This document shows, in pieces, positions 13,686 to 23,503 of a DNA stretch of 64,000 nucleotides. The stretch covers positions 323,192 to 387,191 of the forward strand of contig NZ_BSEX01000009.1 of the NCBI RefSeq assembly GCF_027922045.1. The letters are read 5' to 3'. This DNA is from Microbacterium terregens. GTDB lineage: Bacteria > Pseudomonadota > Alphaproteobacteria > Sphingomonadales > Sphingomonadaceae. Numbering within the stretch: position 1 is the stretch's first letter; each line of letters starts with the position of its first letter. The position numbers and the translations under genes are program-made. The notes beneath the pieces are model-generated. The model saw nothing but the letters and a program-made list of their open reading frames with translations. It had not been told where the DNA came from and did no database searches.

Positions 13686-15233
13686 ATGGCACACACGGGG
13701 ACACGCTCGAAGGGTCTACTGCGTTGGGCGCTGCCGCTGGCGACGGTTGCGCTTTCCGCACCGCTGCCGGCGCGATCGCAGGAAGCGCAGGTGCTGTCCG
13801 CGTCCGAATGGCAGGTCTATGGCACCGCCTATACCCGGACACGCGATGCAAACGTGCCTGGAGAGGGCACGGTGCGGGTCGAGCCGCGTGGCACGCGCGG
13901 TGGCGAGCCATGGTCCAGCGGCGCTGCGCTTCCGATACCGGGAGCGCTCTCCGCTGGAGAACGGGTGAGTGCGGTGTTCTGGGTACGCGCGGAACGCCCC
14001 ACGGCCGTGACGATCGGAATGCAGGGCGGAGCACCCGGCTACGCCCGCTTCGCCCAGGCGCAGGTTACGCTTGCCCCCAGGTGGCAGCAGGTGACGATCA
14101 GCGGCACCGCGCCCTCCGCCTTCGCCGCCGGAACCCAGTCGCTGTCCGTCCCCCTCGGGCTCGCGGCGGGAAGCGTGACGTTGGGCCCGGTCGCATTTCA
14201 GCGCGGCGCACCCGACCGCGACGGAGTGACTAGCGCCTTTGCCGCCTTTCGCCCGCGGTCGATCGCCATGGACGTGACGATCCCGTCCGAACCCGGCGTG
14301 ACGCTGGCAGGAACGCTGCACCTGCCGGTCGGGCGCCCCGGCCCGCTGCCGATCGCCGTGCTGATCCAGGGGCACGGGCGCAACGGTCGCGGCGGCTTCC
14401 CCGAGATCGTGAAGCGACTCGCCGCGGAGGGCATCGCCACACTGGAATATGACAAGCGCGGCATCGGCCAGTCGACCGGCGAGTATCGCGAGGACATCGA
14501 GCGGCTGACTGCCGATGCCGCAGCGGCGGTGGCCGCGATGCGCCGCCGGCCGGAGCTCGACGGCCGCCGCGTCGCGCTGGTCGGGCAGAGCCAAGGCGGC
14601 GTGATCGCCCCGGCCGTGGCCGCGGCCGATCCGGCCATTGCCGCGGTGGTGACGCTGGCGGGGTCCGTCGGCGACGGCCTGCCCTACCTTCGCCAGGCGC
14701 TGCGCAACCAGATGGTTGCAGCACACCGGCCGGCGGCTTCGATCGAGCCGACGGTGGATGCCGCGCTTGCGCTGATCCAGGGTCGGATCGACAACCGCGA
14801 TGCCGCGGCGATGGCGCCGCTGCGCGCCACGCTGGTCGACCGGCTGCAGGCGTCGGGCTTCACACGCGTCGAAAGCGAAGCGGGGCTGGCGATGATCGAT
14901 ACCGAAGAGGTGGCCCGGGCGCACCGCTTGCGCTCCGCGTCCGATCTGCGCGCGTTGCAGGTGCCGGTGCTGGCGGTGTTCGGCACGCTGGATCCGCTGG
15001 TCATCGCGTCGCAGGAGGCGCCCGCGGCGCGCACTGCGCTTGCCGGCAATCCGCGCGCCCAAGTGGTGGTGTTCGACGGGCTGAGCCATTGGTTCCAGGA
15101 GGGCGCCACGACCGGAACCGTGGAAGAGAGCGCCGTCCTGGGTGCGAACCTCGGTTCGCCCCGGCTCGTTTCGCTGGTCGGCGACTGGTTGCGCGATGCG
15201 CTCGCGCCGCGCGGGCTTGAGGCTGCCCGATAA
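13686..15233 (+). CDS. secreted alpha/beta hydrolase
   Basis: A 515-residue protein with an N-terminal signal peptide (about residues 1-31, ending PARSQ/E). A beta-sandwich-like N-terminal region (about 35-185) precedes an alpha/beta hydrolase domain (about 200-515). The nucleophile is S302 in VGQSQGG. Other features are the oxyanion region IQGHGRNGRGG, DKRGIGQSTG, and likely acid and His in GTLDPL and DGLSHWF. The domain resembles dienelactone-hydrolase/acyl-peptidase-like esterases; the substrate is unknown. AGGGAGAAGG lies upstream of ATG 13686. No gene is seen in the following 284 bases (15234-15517). Confidence 0.85.
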   Translation: MAHTGTRSKGLLRWALPLATVALSAPLPARSQEAQVLSASEWQVYGTAYTRTRDANVPGEGTVRVEPRGTRGGEPWSSGAALPIPGALSAGERVSAVFWVRAERPTAVTIGMQGGAPGYARFAQAQVTLAPRWQQVTISGTAPSAFAAGTQSLSVPLGLAAGSVTLGPVAFQRGAPDRDGVTSAFAAFRPRSIAMDVTIPSEPGVTLAGTLHLPVGRPGPLPIAVLIQGHGRNGRGGFPEIVKRLAAEGIATLEYDKRGIGQSTGEYREDIERLTADAAAAVAAMRRRPELDGRRVALVGQSQGGVIAPAVAAADPAIAAVVTLAGSVGDGLPYLRQALRNQMVAAHRPAASIEPTVDAALALIQGRIDNRDAAAMAPLRATLVDRLQASGFTRVESEAGLAMIDTEEVARAHRLRSASDLRALQVPVLAVFGTLDPLVIASQEAPAARTALAGNPRAQVVVFDGLSHWFQEGATTGTVEESAVLGANLGSPRLVSLVGDWLRDALAPRGLEAAR

Positions 15234-15517
15234 GCCGGACCTCGGCTTCCCACCCGTTGCCGTCCGGAGAGCGCACGATCTGAAGGCGGGGGTCCAGGCT
15301 TCAGGCGCGCCGGGACGAGGCCGCCTCTGTCCTACAGCAGCGACGCCGGGCTACGCTGCTTCCCCTCAACCCAAGGTCGGAGCGTTGCCGGAGCACGATC
15401 GCCATCAGCTGCGCGAAGGGTGCAATCCGCGCCGGCGTGATGCCGCCCGGAGAAGCCGCGCAATGGCGCGGAAACGCGCCTTCGGCACAGGACGACAGAA
15501 GCGTTCTTGGACTAACT

Positions 15518-15706
15518 TTAGCTTAACCTTCCGCGGTCGGATCCCTCGTCCGGAGCCTCACCGGGGGCCTCGTCGTCGATCAGCACTCGCATGGCGGCAC
15601 CGTCCATGTCCTCGAACTGGCCCGACTTCACCGACCAGAAAAACGCGCCCAGGCCGGCCAGGCCCAGCAGCAGCGCGATGGGGATCAACAGGGCCAGGCC
15701 GTTCAT
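15518..15706 (-). CDS. ccoS: cbb3-type oxidase assembly protein CcoS
   Basis: A 62-residue protein with one N-terminal membrane helix (about residues 3-23) followed by FFWSVKSGQFEDMDG, the CcoS/FixS signature. The family is needed to place heme and copper cofactors into cbb3 oxidase. Its ATG overlaps the ccoI stop (ATGA), and it is the last gene of the cco operon. The C-terminal tail is acidic and low-complexity. Confidence 0.95.
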   Translation of the reverse strand: MNGLALLIPIALLLGLAGLGAFFWSVKSGQFEDMDGAAMRVLIDDEAPGEAPDEGSDRGRLS

Positions 15707-17850
15707 CGGGCGGCACTCCGCAGCCGCAGCGCATTGGCCACCACGATCAGCGAGGAACCGGACATGGCGAGCGCCGCGATCAAGGGCGTCACATAGCCTG
15801 CAATGGCGAGCGGCACGGCCAGCACGTTATAGCCGATCGCCAGGGCGAAGTTCTGCCGCACGACCGTCATGGTCCGGCGCGCGGCGGCGACCGCCACCGG
15901 CACCGGCATCAGCCGGTCGCCCAGGAACAGCAGGTCCGCCGCGGTCTGGCCGACATCGCTGGCGGAGGAGGGGGCGATCGAGACGTGCGCCGCCTTCAGC
16001 GCGGGGCCGTCGTTGAGGCCGTCGCCCACCATCAGCACGCGGCGCCCGGATGCTGACAGCCGCTCGATCACGGCGAACTTGTCGGCGGGCGACAGCTCGG
16101 CCGTCGCGTCGACCGCCAGCTGATGGCCGATCGCCGCCACGGCCTGCGCCCGGTCCCCGGACAGGATGGCGGGCGCGAGCCCTTGGCTGCGCAGCCGCGC
16201 GATTGCCGGTTCGGCGTCCGGCCGCAAGGCGTCCTCGAACCGCAGCAGCCGCGCGGGCGCGCTGCCCATTACGAAGCCGGTGCTGAGCGCCGCGCCCTCC
16301 GCCGGCTGCTCCGCGCCGACCCAGTCCGCCCGGCCAAGCCGTGCGCGGACGCCCTCAACGTGTCCCTCGATCCCCAGGCCGGGCTGCTCGATCATGTCCG
16401 CGATCGTGGTTGCCTGGACGCCTTCTGCTTCCAGCGCTGCGGCCAACGCCCGCGACAGTGGGTGGCGGCTCGCCCGCGCCAGCGCGAGCGCGACCGGCTT
16501 CTCCTCGACGGTGAGCGGCAGGGAACCGAAAGGGGTCGGCCGTCCCAGGGTCAGCGTGCCGGTCTTGTCGAACAGCGCGATGTCGGCCTCGGCCAGCCGC
16601 TCCAGCGCCGAGCCGTCCTTGATCAGCACGCCCGCCCGCATCAGCGCGCCCGCCGCGACCACCTGGGCCACCGGCACTGCCAGCCCCAGCGCACAGGGAC
16701 AGGTGATGATCAGCACCGCCACCGCGATCAGCACCGCCTGGTGCACACCGGCACCCGCCAGCATCCAGGCCAGGAAGCTCAGCGCCGCCAGGCTGTGGAC
16801 GGCAGGCGCATAGAGCCGCGCCGCGCGATCGGCGATGCGGACGTAGCGGGACTTGGTGCCGCCCGCCGCCTCCATCAGCCGGGCGATGTCCGCGATCGCG
16901 GTGTTCTCGCCCGCGGCGGTCACCTTCACGATCAGCGGCCCGTCCATGTTGATCGTGCCCGCGAGCACCCGGCTGCCGGGTGCCACCGCCTCGGGCACGC
17001 TCTCGCCGGTGATCAGCGAGCGGTCGACGCTGCTGGTGCCGCTCTCCACCACGCCGTCGGCCGCCAGCCGATCGCCAGCCGCCACCAGCATCCGCATGTT
17101 GGGGGCAAGCTCCTCGGCCGCGCGCCATTGCGGCACGTTCTGCTTGTCGAGCACCTGTGCGCCCGGCGCCGTCTGGCGCAGCAGCGCGCCCGCGCTGTCC
17201 TGCGCCCGCGCCCGCATCACGCTGTCGAGGAAGCGGCCCGCAAGCAGGAAGAACAGCAGCATGACGGCGCCGTCGAAGTACGCGTCGTGCCCGCCCGTCG
17301 CGGTCTCGTAGAGGCTCAGCCCGCAGGCGAGTACCACCCCGATCGAGATCGGCACGTCCATGTTGGTGCGGCCATGGCGCAGCGCCGCCCAGGCGCTCCG
17401 GAAGAACGGGCGCCCGGCATAGGCGACCGCCGGGAGCGCGATCATCGCCGAAAGCCAGTGGAACAGCTGCCGGGTCGCGCCTTCCGCCCCGGACCAGACC
17501 GACACCGACAGCAGCATGACGTTCATCGCGGCAAAGCCCGCGACCGCCAGCGCCTTCACCAGCTCCCGGCCTTCCCGACTGGCGGCGCCGTCCGCTTCGC
17601 CCAGGAACGGCTCGGCCGGAAAGCCGATGCGGGCGATCGCGTCGCGCACCGCGCCGGTGTCGAGCTCGGGCAGGTGGGCGACCCGCACCCGCTTGGTGGT
17701 GAAGTTGACCCGCGCGTCGATCACCCCCGGCGTGGCGGCGAGCCCGCCCTCCAGCTTGGCGATGCAGCCGGCGCAATGCAGCGTTGGCACGCTGAACTGG
17801 CTGGTGGCGCAGCGCTCGGCCGCAAGGGCCGCGGGGGCGGGGGCGTTCAT
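15703..17850 (-). CDS. ccoI: copper-translocating P-type ATPase CcoI/FixI
   Basis: A 715-residue P1B ATPase that supplies copper for cbb3 oxidase assembly. An N-terminal heavy-metal domain carries C26 and C29 (HCAGC). Other motifs are TGES (281-284), the membrane metal site CPC (384-386), the phosphorylation motif DKTGT (428-432), the SRHPLS loop (461-466) and GDGLND (609-614). All key residues are present. The start overlaps the fixH stop and the end overlaps ccoS, so the assembly genes are translated as one unit. Synonyms are fixI and ctpA-like. Confidence 0.97.
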   Translation of the reverse strand: MNAPAPAALAAERCATSQFSVPTLHCAGCIAKLEGGLAATPGVIDARVNFTTKRVRVAHLPELDTGAVRDAIARIGFPAEPFLGEADGAASREGRELVKALAVAGFAAMNVMLLSVSVWSGAEGATRQLFHWLSAMIALPAVAYAGRPFFRSAWAALRHGRTNMDVPISIGVVLACGLSLYETATGGHDAYFDGAVMLLFFLLAGRFLDSVMRARAQDSAGALLRQTAPGAQVLDKQNVPQWRAAEELAPNMRMLVAAGDRLAADGVVESGTSSVDRSLITGESVPEAVAPGSRVLAGTINMDGPLIVKVTAAGENTAIADIARLMEAAGGTKSRYVRIADRAARLYAPAVHSLAALSFLAWMLAGAGVHQAVLIAVAVLIITCPCALGLAVPVAQVVAAGALMRAGVLIKDGSALERLAEADIALFDKTGTLTLGRPTPFGSLPLTVEEKPVALALARASRHPLSRALAAALEAEGVQATTIADMIEQPGLGIEGHVEGVRARLGRADWVGAEQPAEGAALSTGFVMGSAPARLLRFEDALRPDAEPAIARLRSQGLAPAILSGDRAQAVAAIGHQLAVDATAELSPADKFAVIERLSASGRRVLMVGDGLNDGPALKAAHVSIAPSSASDVGQTAADLLFLGDRLMPVPVAVAAARRTMTVVRQNFALAIGYNVLAVPLAIAGYVTPLIAALAMSGSSLIVVANALRLRSAAR

Positions 17851-18326
17851 GCGCCGACCTGGTCGTCGAAGCGGGCGGTGCTGCGCCCCTCACGGACCTC
17901 GATCCGGAGCAGCCAGCGCCCCTCCGGCAGCGGCTGTTGCGATGCGAAGGCGCCGCCACCGACGTTCACGAAATGGAGCTTCTGCTCGGGTGCGCGGCCC
18001 AGCGGGTGGGTCGCCACGGCGTCGATCGTGGCGGCGTACAGCGGCCCCATCGGCGAGTTGGTGGCGATGCGGACGGTGCGGCTGTGATCCACCGTCACGT
18101 CCAGCTTCCACCCGAGCGCCTCCTGCGCCCGTGCCTCGGCAAGCCAGCGGTTGAACTTCTGGCTGGCGACATAGCTGTTGTCGACCACCGTCCCCCCGAA
18201 CGTACCCACGGCAGAGCGCGCCATGACGAAGTTCACCGCGATGATCGTGCCGAACATGCCCAGCAGGATCGCCAGCATGTGCCAGCCGGTGAAGCGGCCG
18301 GCGGGGGCGGGGCGGGGGTTCATCAT
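17847..18326 (-). CDS. fixH: FixH family protein (CcoH)
   Basis: A 159-residue membrane-anchored protein with one helix (about residues 15-37) and a periplasmic FixH domain including FNRWLAEARAQEALGWK and LPEGRWLLRIEVREG. The family supports cbb3 oxidase maturation together with CcoI. Two adjacent ATG codons occur; the first (18326) overlaps the ccoG stop as ATGA and is used here. The stop overlaps the ccoI start. Confidence 0.93.
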   Translation of the reverse strand: MMNPRPAPAGRFTGWHMLAILLGMFGTIIAVNFVMARSAVGTFGGTVVDNSYVASQKFNRWLAEARAQEALGWKLDVTVDHSRTVRIATNSPMGPLYAATIDAVATHPLGRAPEQKLHFVNVGGGAFASQQPLPEGRWLLRIEVREGRSTARFDDQVGA

Positions 18327-19870
18327 TGTCCGGTCTCCGGGCGCTCGAAGAAGTTCTGGTCGGTGTCCTGCCCGCCTTCCTGGTCGAGGGCGCGGACGGT
18401 GAAGGTCACGTCCTGGCGGGTCGGTCCTTGAGCGGGCGCGGCCACGAACACGCGGGTCCGTGCGACCTGGTCGGCCGGCACCTTGAGCCGGACGGTCTGC
18501 CCTGCGGCCTCGCGGCTGCCGCCGTCGTTCCACAGGGCGGCGCCCGTCAGGCCGGCAAGGCCGATCTCCACCTCGCGCGGGCGGTTCTCCATGTTGCGAA
18601 CCTTGATCGTGTAGGTGTTGCGGATGCTGCCGTCCGACAGGCGGACGTAGAGCGGGTTGCGCGTCTGGCTGACCGACAGGTCGATGCGGGTGCGCGTACC
18701 CAGGGCAAACAACATGCCCATGCCGATCCCCGCCCACACCAGCGTATAAAGGATGGTGCGCAGCCGCAGCAGCCGGCGCAGAGGATGCATCGGCTCGCCG
18801 CCTTCGCCCGCGATCGTCTCGTCGGCGATGGTGCTGTAGCCGATCAGCCGCGGCGGCCGGCCGATCTTGGCCATGATCTGGTCGCACGCGTCGATGCACA
18901 GCCCGCAGGTGATGCAGCCGATCTGGCTGCCATTGCGGATGTCGATGCCGGTCGGGCACACCGCGACGCAAGCGTTGCAGTCGATGCAGTCGCCAATGCG
19001 TGGCGTCTTTTCCGGGTTGGCGGCGAGCGCCACCAGCGAGGGGATGCCGACCTGCGGCTCGGCGGCCTGGTCCTGCACTTCCGGCCGGCGCGCGGCAGGA
19101 GCGGCGCGCTTCAGGCCGTGGGTGCGCGGCTCGCCCCGCCAGTATTTATAGGTGACCAGCAGCGACTTCTCGTCGAGCATCGCGCCCTGGATGCGCGGCC
19201 ACGGGCACATGTAGACGCACACCTGCTCGCGCATCAGCCCGCCCAGCACATAGGTGGTGCCCGTCAGGATCGCGATGGTGGCATAGGCGGCGATCGGCGC
19301 CTCGCCGTGGACGACTTGCCCGAACAACGTCGGGGCATCGTCGAAATAGAAGATCCAGGCGCCGCCGGTCGCGACCGCGATCAGCAGCCAGATGCCGTGC
19401 TTAGTGACGCGCTTGGCGATCTTGGCCGGACCCCATGGCGCTTTCTGCAGGCGGATCTGGGCGTTGCGGTCGCCTTCGACGAAGCGTTCGACATGGACGA
19501 ACAGGTCGGTCCAGACCGTCTGGGGGCAGGCATAGCCGCACCAGGCGCGCCCCACCGCAGAGGTCACCAGGAACAGGCCGATGCCGGCCATGATGAGCAG
19601 GCCAGCTACGTAGTAGAACTCGTGCGGCCAGATCTCGATTGAGAACATGAAGAAGCGGCGGTGGGCGATGTCCACCAGCACCGCCTGGTCGGGGGCATAG
19701 GGCCCCCGATCCCACCGCAGCCACGGCGTCACATAGTAGATGGTCAGGGTCACGGCCATCAGCGCCCACTTCAGCCGGCGGAAGCTGCCGTCGACTGCCT
19801 TGGGAAAGATCTTGGTGCGGGCCTCGAACAGCTTCTGCTTGGGGCCCGCCAGGTCGTCAGGGCTGGACAT
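18323..19870 (-). CDS. ccoG: cbb3 oxidase accessory protein CcoG (4Fe-4S ferredoxin-type)
   Basis: A 515-residue membrane protein with several N-terminal helices and two ferredoxin-like cysteine clusters, CIDCNACVAVCP and CITCGLCIDAC. A C-terminal Ig-like domain follows (about 400-510). CcoG family members reduce Cu(II) during cbb3 assembly. Upstream Cys motifs WCGYACPQTVWTD and CVYMCPWPRIQG are also typical. The ATG at 19870 overlaps the end of ccoP by 14 bases. All Fe-S ligands appear intact. Confidence 0.96.
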   Translation of the reverse strand: MSSPDDLAGPKQKLFEARTKIFPKAVDGSFRRLKWALMAVTLTIYYVTPWLRWDRGPYAPDQAVLVDIAHRRFFMFSIEIWPHEFYYVAGLLIMAGIGLFLVTSAVGRAWCGYACPQTVWTDLFVHVERFVEGDRNAQIRLQKAPWGPAKIAKRVTKHGIWLLIAVATGGAWIFYFDDAPTLFGQVVHGEAPIAAYATIAILTGTTYVLGGLMREQVCVYMCPWPRIQGAMLDEKSLLVTYKYWRGEPRTHGLKRAAPAARRPEVQDQAAEPQVGIPSLVALAANPEKTPRIGDCIDCNACVAVCPTGIDIRNGSQIGCITCGLCIDACDQIMAKIGRPPRLIGYSTIADETIAGEGGEPMHPLRRLLRLRTILYTLVWAGIGMGMLFALGTRTRIDLSVSQTRNPLYVRLSDGSIRNTYTIKVRNMENRPREVEIGLAGLTGAALWNDGGSREAAGQTVRLKVPADQVARTRVFVAAPAQGPTRQDVTFTVRALDQEGGQDTDQNFFERPETGQ

Positions 19871-20822
19871 TTCGGGGTTGCGCGACCGGTGTGGCCGCCT
19901 CCGGGTTGGACGTGGCGGCCGCAACGGTCGCCGGCGTCTCGGGTACGAACGCCTCGCCGCCGCCCAGCGAATGGACATAGGCTGCGAGCATCTTGATGGT
20001 CACCGGATCGAGGCGATGACCCCAGGCGGGCATCACGCCATAGCGCGAGTTGGTGACGGTCTGGGTCAGGCTGTCGCGATCGCCGCCGTAGAGCCAGATG
20101 CCGTCCGTCAGGTTCGGCGCACCGAACTCGCGCATGCCCTTGCCCTGCGGCCCATGGCAGGCGACGCAGTTGTTGGCGAACTGCGCGGCACCGCGCCTTG
20201 CAGCCTCGCTCGGCTTCTCCTGGCCGGAGATCACGCGGACATAGCTCACCACGTCCTGGACGTCGGCGGGTTGGAGGATGCCGTCGCGGCCGAAGGCCGG
20301 CATCACCGACATGCGGGTCGCGTCGTTGCCGGGCTGGCGGATGCCGTTGGCGAGCGTCTGCTGGATGGTCTTGAGGTCGCCGCCCCACAGCCAGTCGTCG
20401 TCGTTCAGGTTTGGATAGCCCTTGCTGCCGGCCGCCCCCGCACCGTGACATTGGACGCAGTGCACCTTGAACGCGGCGCTGCCGCCGGCGACGGCCGCCT
20501 GGAACAGTTCGCTGTTCTCCGGCAGGCGCTCGATCTGGATGCGGGCGAGCGCCTGTTCGATCGGCGCCTTGCGGTCGCCCTCGGACGCCACTTCCTTCGC
20601 GAGCTGGCCGCGGCTGGACCAGCCGAGCACGCCCGCGGTGGCGCTGTGGACCAGCGGCCATGCCGGGTAGAGCACGACGTATACCGCCGCGAACACGATG
20701 CTGGCGAAGAAGGTGATCAGCCACCAGCGGGGCATGGGCGTGTCGAGTTCCTCGATGCCGTCCCATTCGTGGCCGACCGTGCTGGTGCCGGTCTTGTCGT
20801 CGATCCGCTTGCGCTCAACCAT
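19857..20822 (-). CDS. ccoP: cbb3 oxidase diheme cytochrome c subunit III
   Basis: A 321-residue subunit passing electrons from the bc1 complex or soluble cytochrome c into cbb3 oxidase. It has an N-terminal membrane helix (about 32-55) preceded by DGIEELDTPMPRWW. Two c-type heme sites follow, CVQCH (122-126) and CVACH (219-223), each with a downstream Met ligand candidate (SVMPAFG, GVMPAWG). The low-complexity Ala/Pro tail is not conserved. The ATG at 20822 overlaps the end of ccoQ by 8 bases. Confidence 0.97.
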   Translation of the reverse strand: MVERKRIDDKTGTSTVGHEWDGIEELDTPMPRWWLITFFASIVFAAVYVVLYPAWPLVHSATAGVLGWSSRGQLAKEVASEGDRKAPIEQALARIQIERLPENSELFQAAVAGGSAAFKVHCVQCHGAGAAGSKGYPNLNDDDWLWGGDLKTIQQTLANGIRQPGNDATRMSVMPAFGRDGILQPADVQDVVSYVRVISGQEKPSEAARRGAAQFANNCVACHGPQGKGMREFGAPNLTDGIWLYGGDRDSLTQTVTNSRYGVMPAWGHRLDPVTIKMLAAYVHSLGGGEAFVPETPATVAAATSNPEAATPVAQPRNVQP

Positions 20823-20979
20823 CGGAGCGGTCCTCTTCCTCGAAGATGCTGTGGGCGGCCTGGTCGTGGTGCTTCCCGGCATTGCGGCGGAACGTCCATC
20901 CGACCAGCACTAGGAAGACCACGCTCATGAAGACCAGGCCGTAGCTGTCTGCGAAATGCCGCAGATCGCTGTAGTTCAC
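20815..20979 (-). CDS. ccoQ: cbb3 oxidase subunit CcoQ
   Basis: A short 54-residue gene read directly from the sequence. It starts with GTG at 20979 (GTGA overlap with the ccoO stop) and ends 20815-20817, eight bases inside ccoP. It reads [18 protein letters not shown], then a hydrophobic helix [15 protein letters not shown] and an acidic tail ending EEEDRSDG. Size, single helix and position between ccoO and ccoP identify CcoQ, which stabilises the complex. Confidence 0.9.
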   Translation of the reverse strand: MNYSDLRHFADSYGLVFMSVVFLVLVGWTFRRNAGKHHDQAAHSIFEEEDRSDG

Positions 20980-21710
20980 CGGGGCTGCTCCTGTGCCTCC
21001 GCCGACCGGAAATCGACGGTGGTGCCGAGCATCTGGAGATAGGCGACCAGCGCATCCATCTCAGTCAGTCGGTTTGGATCCCCGTCGAAGTCACGGGCCT
21101 GCGCCTTGGGATAACGGCGGGCGAAGTCGGCGGCGTCGCCGTCGGCCAGCGCTTGAAGCGACAGGTCCTGCTGCGCCTTCTGAATGTCCTCATCGGTGTA
21201 GGGGACGCCGACCCGGCGCAACGCCATCAGGTGCTTGGCCATGTCGCCCGCATCCAGGTCGCGCTCGGCCATGAAGGCGTAGGGCGGCATGATCGACTCC
21301 GGCACCACCGAGCGCGGGTCCTTCAGGTGCTGGACGTGCCACTCGTCCGAATAGCGGCCGCCGACCCGGGCCAGGTCCGGCCCGGTGCGCTTGGAGCCCC
21401 ACTGGAACGGGTGGTCGTACATGCTCTCGGCCGCCAGGCTGTAGTGGCCATAGCGCTCCACCTCATCCCGGAAGGGGCGGATCTGCTGGCTGTGGCAGTT
21501 GTAGCAGCCCTCACGGATGTAGATGTTGCGACCCGCGAGCTCGAGCGGGGTGTAGGGGCGGACCCCCTCCACCTTCTCGACCGTGGAGTCGATCCAGAAC
21601 AAGGGCGCGATCTCCACGATGCCGCCGATGATCACCGCCAGGAAGGCGAGGACGCCCAGGACGGTGACGTTGCGTTCGATCTTCTTGTGATCGAGGAACT
21701 TGGAAGCCAT
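20976..21710 (-). CDS. ccoO: cbb3 oxidase monoheme cytochrome c subunit II
   Basis: A 244-residue subunit with one N-terminal membrane helix (about 15-35) and a single heme c site CYNCH (69-73) in the family stretch [15 protein letters not shown]. The axial Met is likely in the [10 protein letters not shown] region. The ATG at 21710 is 11 bases after the ccoN stop. CcoO relays electrons to the CcoN catalytic centre in the inner membrane. Confidence 0.97.
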   Translation of the reverse strand: MASKFLDHKKIERNVTVLGVLAFLAVIIGGIVEIAPLFWIDSTVEKVEGVRPYTPLELAGRNIYIREGCYNCHSQQIRPFRDEVERYGHYSLAAESMYDHPFQWGSKRTGPDLARVGGRYSDEWHVQHLKDPRSVVPESIMPPYAFMAERDLDAGDMAKHLMALRRVGVPYTDEDIQKAQQDLSLQALADGDAADFARRYPKAQARDFDGDPNRLTEMDALVAYLQMLGTTVDFRSAEAQEQPR

Positions 21711-21721
21711 CGTCCTTGTCC

Positions 21722-23407
21722 TTACTCGGCGGGGGCTGGCTGGGGGGTGCCGGCGGCGGGCGCCCGCACGACCGGGCGGTCCGCCTCGGGATCAAAGGCG
21801 GCGTCGGTCATCGGCGCCTCCTGGCGCAGTTCGCCCTTGATCGTCTTGAAGATGTTCCAGGCCATCACCAGCGAACCGGTGAGGTAGAACAGGCCGCCCA
21901 CCATGCGGATCACGTAGTAGGGCTTCATTGCGGAGACGACTTCGGCGAAGGCGTAGACGAGGTAGCCGTCCTCCCCGTACTCACGCCACATCAGGCCCTG
22001 GGTGATGCCCGCCACCCACATGGACGAGGCGTAGAGAACGATCCCCAGCGTCGCGAGCCAGAAGTGCCAGTTCACCATCCGGAGCGAGTAGAGCCGCTCA
22101 CGACCCCACAGGCGCGGCGCCATGTAGTAGATCGCCGAGAAGGTGATCATGCCGTTCCAGCCGAGCGCCCCTGAGTGCACGTGGCCGATGGTCCATTCAG
22201 TATAGTGGCTGAGCGAATTGACCGACTTGATCGACATCATCGGGCCTTCGAAGGTCGCCATGCCGTAGAAGGCGAGCGCGAAGACCATCATGCGGATGAT
22301 CGGATCGGTGCGGATCTTGTCCCAGGCGCCGTTGAGCGTCATCAGGCCGTTGATCATGCCGCCCCAGCTGGGCATCCACAGCATCACCGAGAACACCATG
22401 CCCAGCGTCTGCGCCCAGTCGGGCAGGGCGGTGTAGTGGAGGTGGTGCGGACCCGCCCAAATGTAGAGGAAGATCAGCGACCAGAAGTGGATGATCGACA
22501 GGCGATAGCTGTAGACGGGGCGCTCGGCCTGCTTGGGCACAAAATAGTACATCATGCCCAGGAAGCCGGCGGTCAGGAAGAAGCCTACCGCGTTATGGCC
22601 GTACCACCACTGGGTCAGCGCATCCTGCACGCCGGCAAAGGCGGCGTAGGACTTGGAGCCCAGCAGCGACACCGGCATCGACAGGTTGTTGACGATGTGG
22701 AGCATCGCGATGGTGATGATGAAGGACAGGTAGAACCAGTTGGCCACATAGATGTGGGGTTCGGACCGCTTCACGATCGTGCCGACGAAGACGACCAGGT
22801 AGCAGACCCAGACGATCGTCAGCCACAGGTCGATGTACCATTCGGGCTCGGCATATTCCTTGCCCTCGGTGATGCCGAGGACGTAGCCGGTCGCCGCCAG
22901 GACGATGAACAGCTGGTAGCCCCAGAACACGAAGTTCGCGAGCTTGGGGGCGAACAGCCGCGCGCGGCACGTGCGCTGCACGACGTAGAAGCTCGTCGCC
23001 AACAGCGCGTTGCCGCCGAACGCGAAAATCACGGCGGAGGTATGCAGCGGGCGCAGGCGGCCGAAGGTCGTGAACTCGTTGTTGAGGTTCAGCGCCGGGA
23101 AGGGCAGCTGGAGCGCGATCACCACGCCGACCAGGAACCCGACGACGCCCCAGAAGACGGTCGCGATCACGCCCCAGCGGATCACGTCGTCGTAGTAGCG
23201 GCTCTGCAGTGCCGCGGGGCCGGCAAGCCGACCCGGGAGCGCGTTGAAGTCACCCTTGGAAATGGTGAGGAACGACGCGGCCAGCGCCGCGATCGCCATG
23301 ATCCCCATGTGGACGGCGAAGCCCGCGTCGGCGGCGAGCGCCGCGCCGAACAGCGCCAGAATAGCCAGGAGCAACCAGGCCCCGGCATTTGTGATGATAT
23401 TGTCCAT
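21722..23407 (-). CDS. ccoN: cbb3 oxidase catalytic subunit I
   Basis: A 561-residue heme-copper oxidase subunit with about a dozen membrane helices. Diagnostic stretches include [17 protein letters not shown] (low-spin heme His), [27 protein letters not shown] (CuB His and cross-linked Tyr region), [15 protein letters not shown] and [11 protein letters not shown]. It is the high-affinity oxidase used at low oxygen. The ATG at 23407 was chosen (MDNIITNAG) with GAGGGG just upstream. It is the first gene of the ccoNOQPG-fixH-ccoIS operon. An FNR-type box lies 65 bases upstream. Confidence 0.97.
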   Translation of the reverse strand: MDNIITNAGAWLLLAILALFGAALAADAGFAVHMGIMAIAALAASFLTISKGDFNALPGRLAGPAALQSRYYDDVIRWGVIATVFWGVVGFLVGVVIALQLPFPALNLNNEFTTFGRLRPLHTSAVIFAFGGNALLATSFYVVQRTCRARLFAPKLANFVFWGYQLFIVLAATGYVLGITEGKEYAEPEWYIDLWLTIVWVCYLVVFVGTIVKRSEPHIYVANWFYLSFIITIAMLHIVNNLSMPVSLLGSKSYAAFAGVQDALTQWWYGHNAVGFFLTAGFLGMMYYFVPKQAERPVYSYRLSIIHFWSLIFLYIWAGPHHLHYTALPDWAQTLGMVFSVMLWMPSWGGMINGLMTLNGAWDKIRTDPIIRMMVFALAFYGMATFEGPMMSIKSVNSLSHYTEWTIGHVHSGALGWNGMITFSAIYYMAPRLWGRERLYSLRMVNWHFWLATLGIVLYASSMWVAGITQGLMWREYGEDGYLVYAFAEVVSAMKPYYVIRMVGGLFYLTGSLVMAWNIFKTIKGELRQEAPMTDAAFDPEADRPVVRAPAAGTPQPAPAE

Positions 23408-23472
23408 GAGCCCCTCGCTCGAGCAGCCGATCCAGCTAACGGGGGCCCTCGGCTGCTCGGCCCCCTGCAACA

Positions 23473-23486
23473 TTGATTTCCGTCAA
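23473..23486. promoter_or_regulatory. FNR/FixK-type box upstream of ccoN
   Basis: TTGAT-TTCC-GTCAA, a near match to the FNR/FixK consensus TTGAT-N4-ATCAA. Its right edge lies about 80 bases ahead of the ccoN ATG, a plausible activating position. The box lies between ccoN and the small membrane gene on the same strand, suggesting a dedicated oxygen-controlled promoter for the cco operon. Confidence 0.7.
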
Positions 23487-23503
23487 GACCAGCGGCGCGG
23501 GCG

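Noticed and set aside
15234..15517. Possible gene in the 284-base gap before ccoS
   Set aside because: Only short frames continuing from neighbours run through it; no ribosome site or protein-like composition was found.
16123..18087. Long plus-strand frame antisense to ccoI and fixH
   Set aside because: Low-complexity Arg/His/Gln composition and full overlap with well-identified minus-strand genes.
22175..23476. 433-codon plus-strand frame antisense to ccoN
   Set aside because: Covers the certain ccoN gene on the other strand and has no recognisable protein features.
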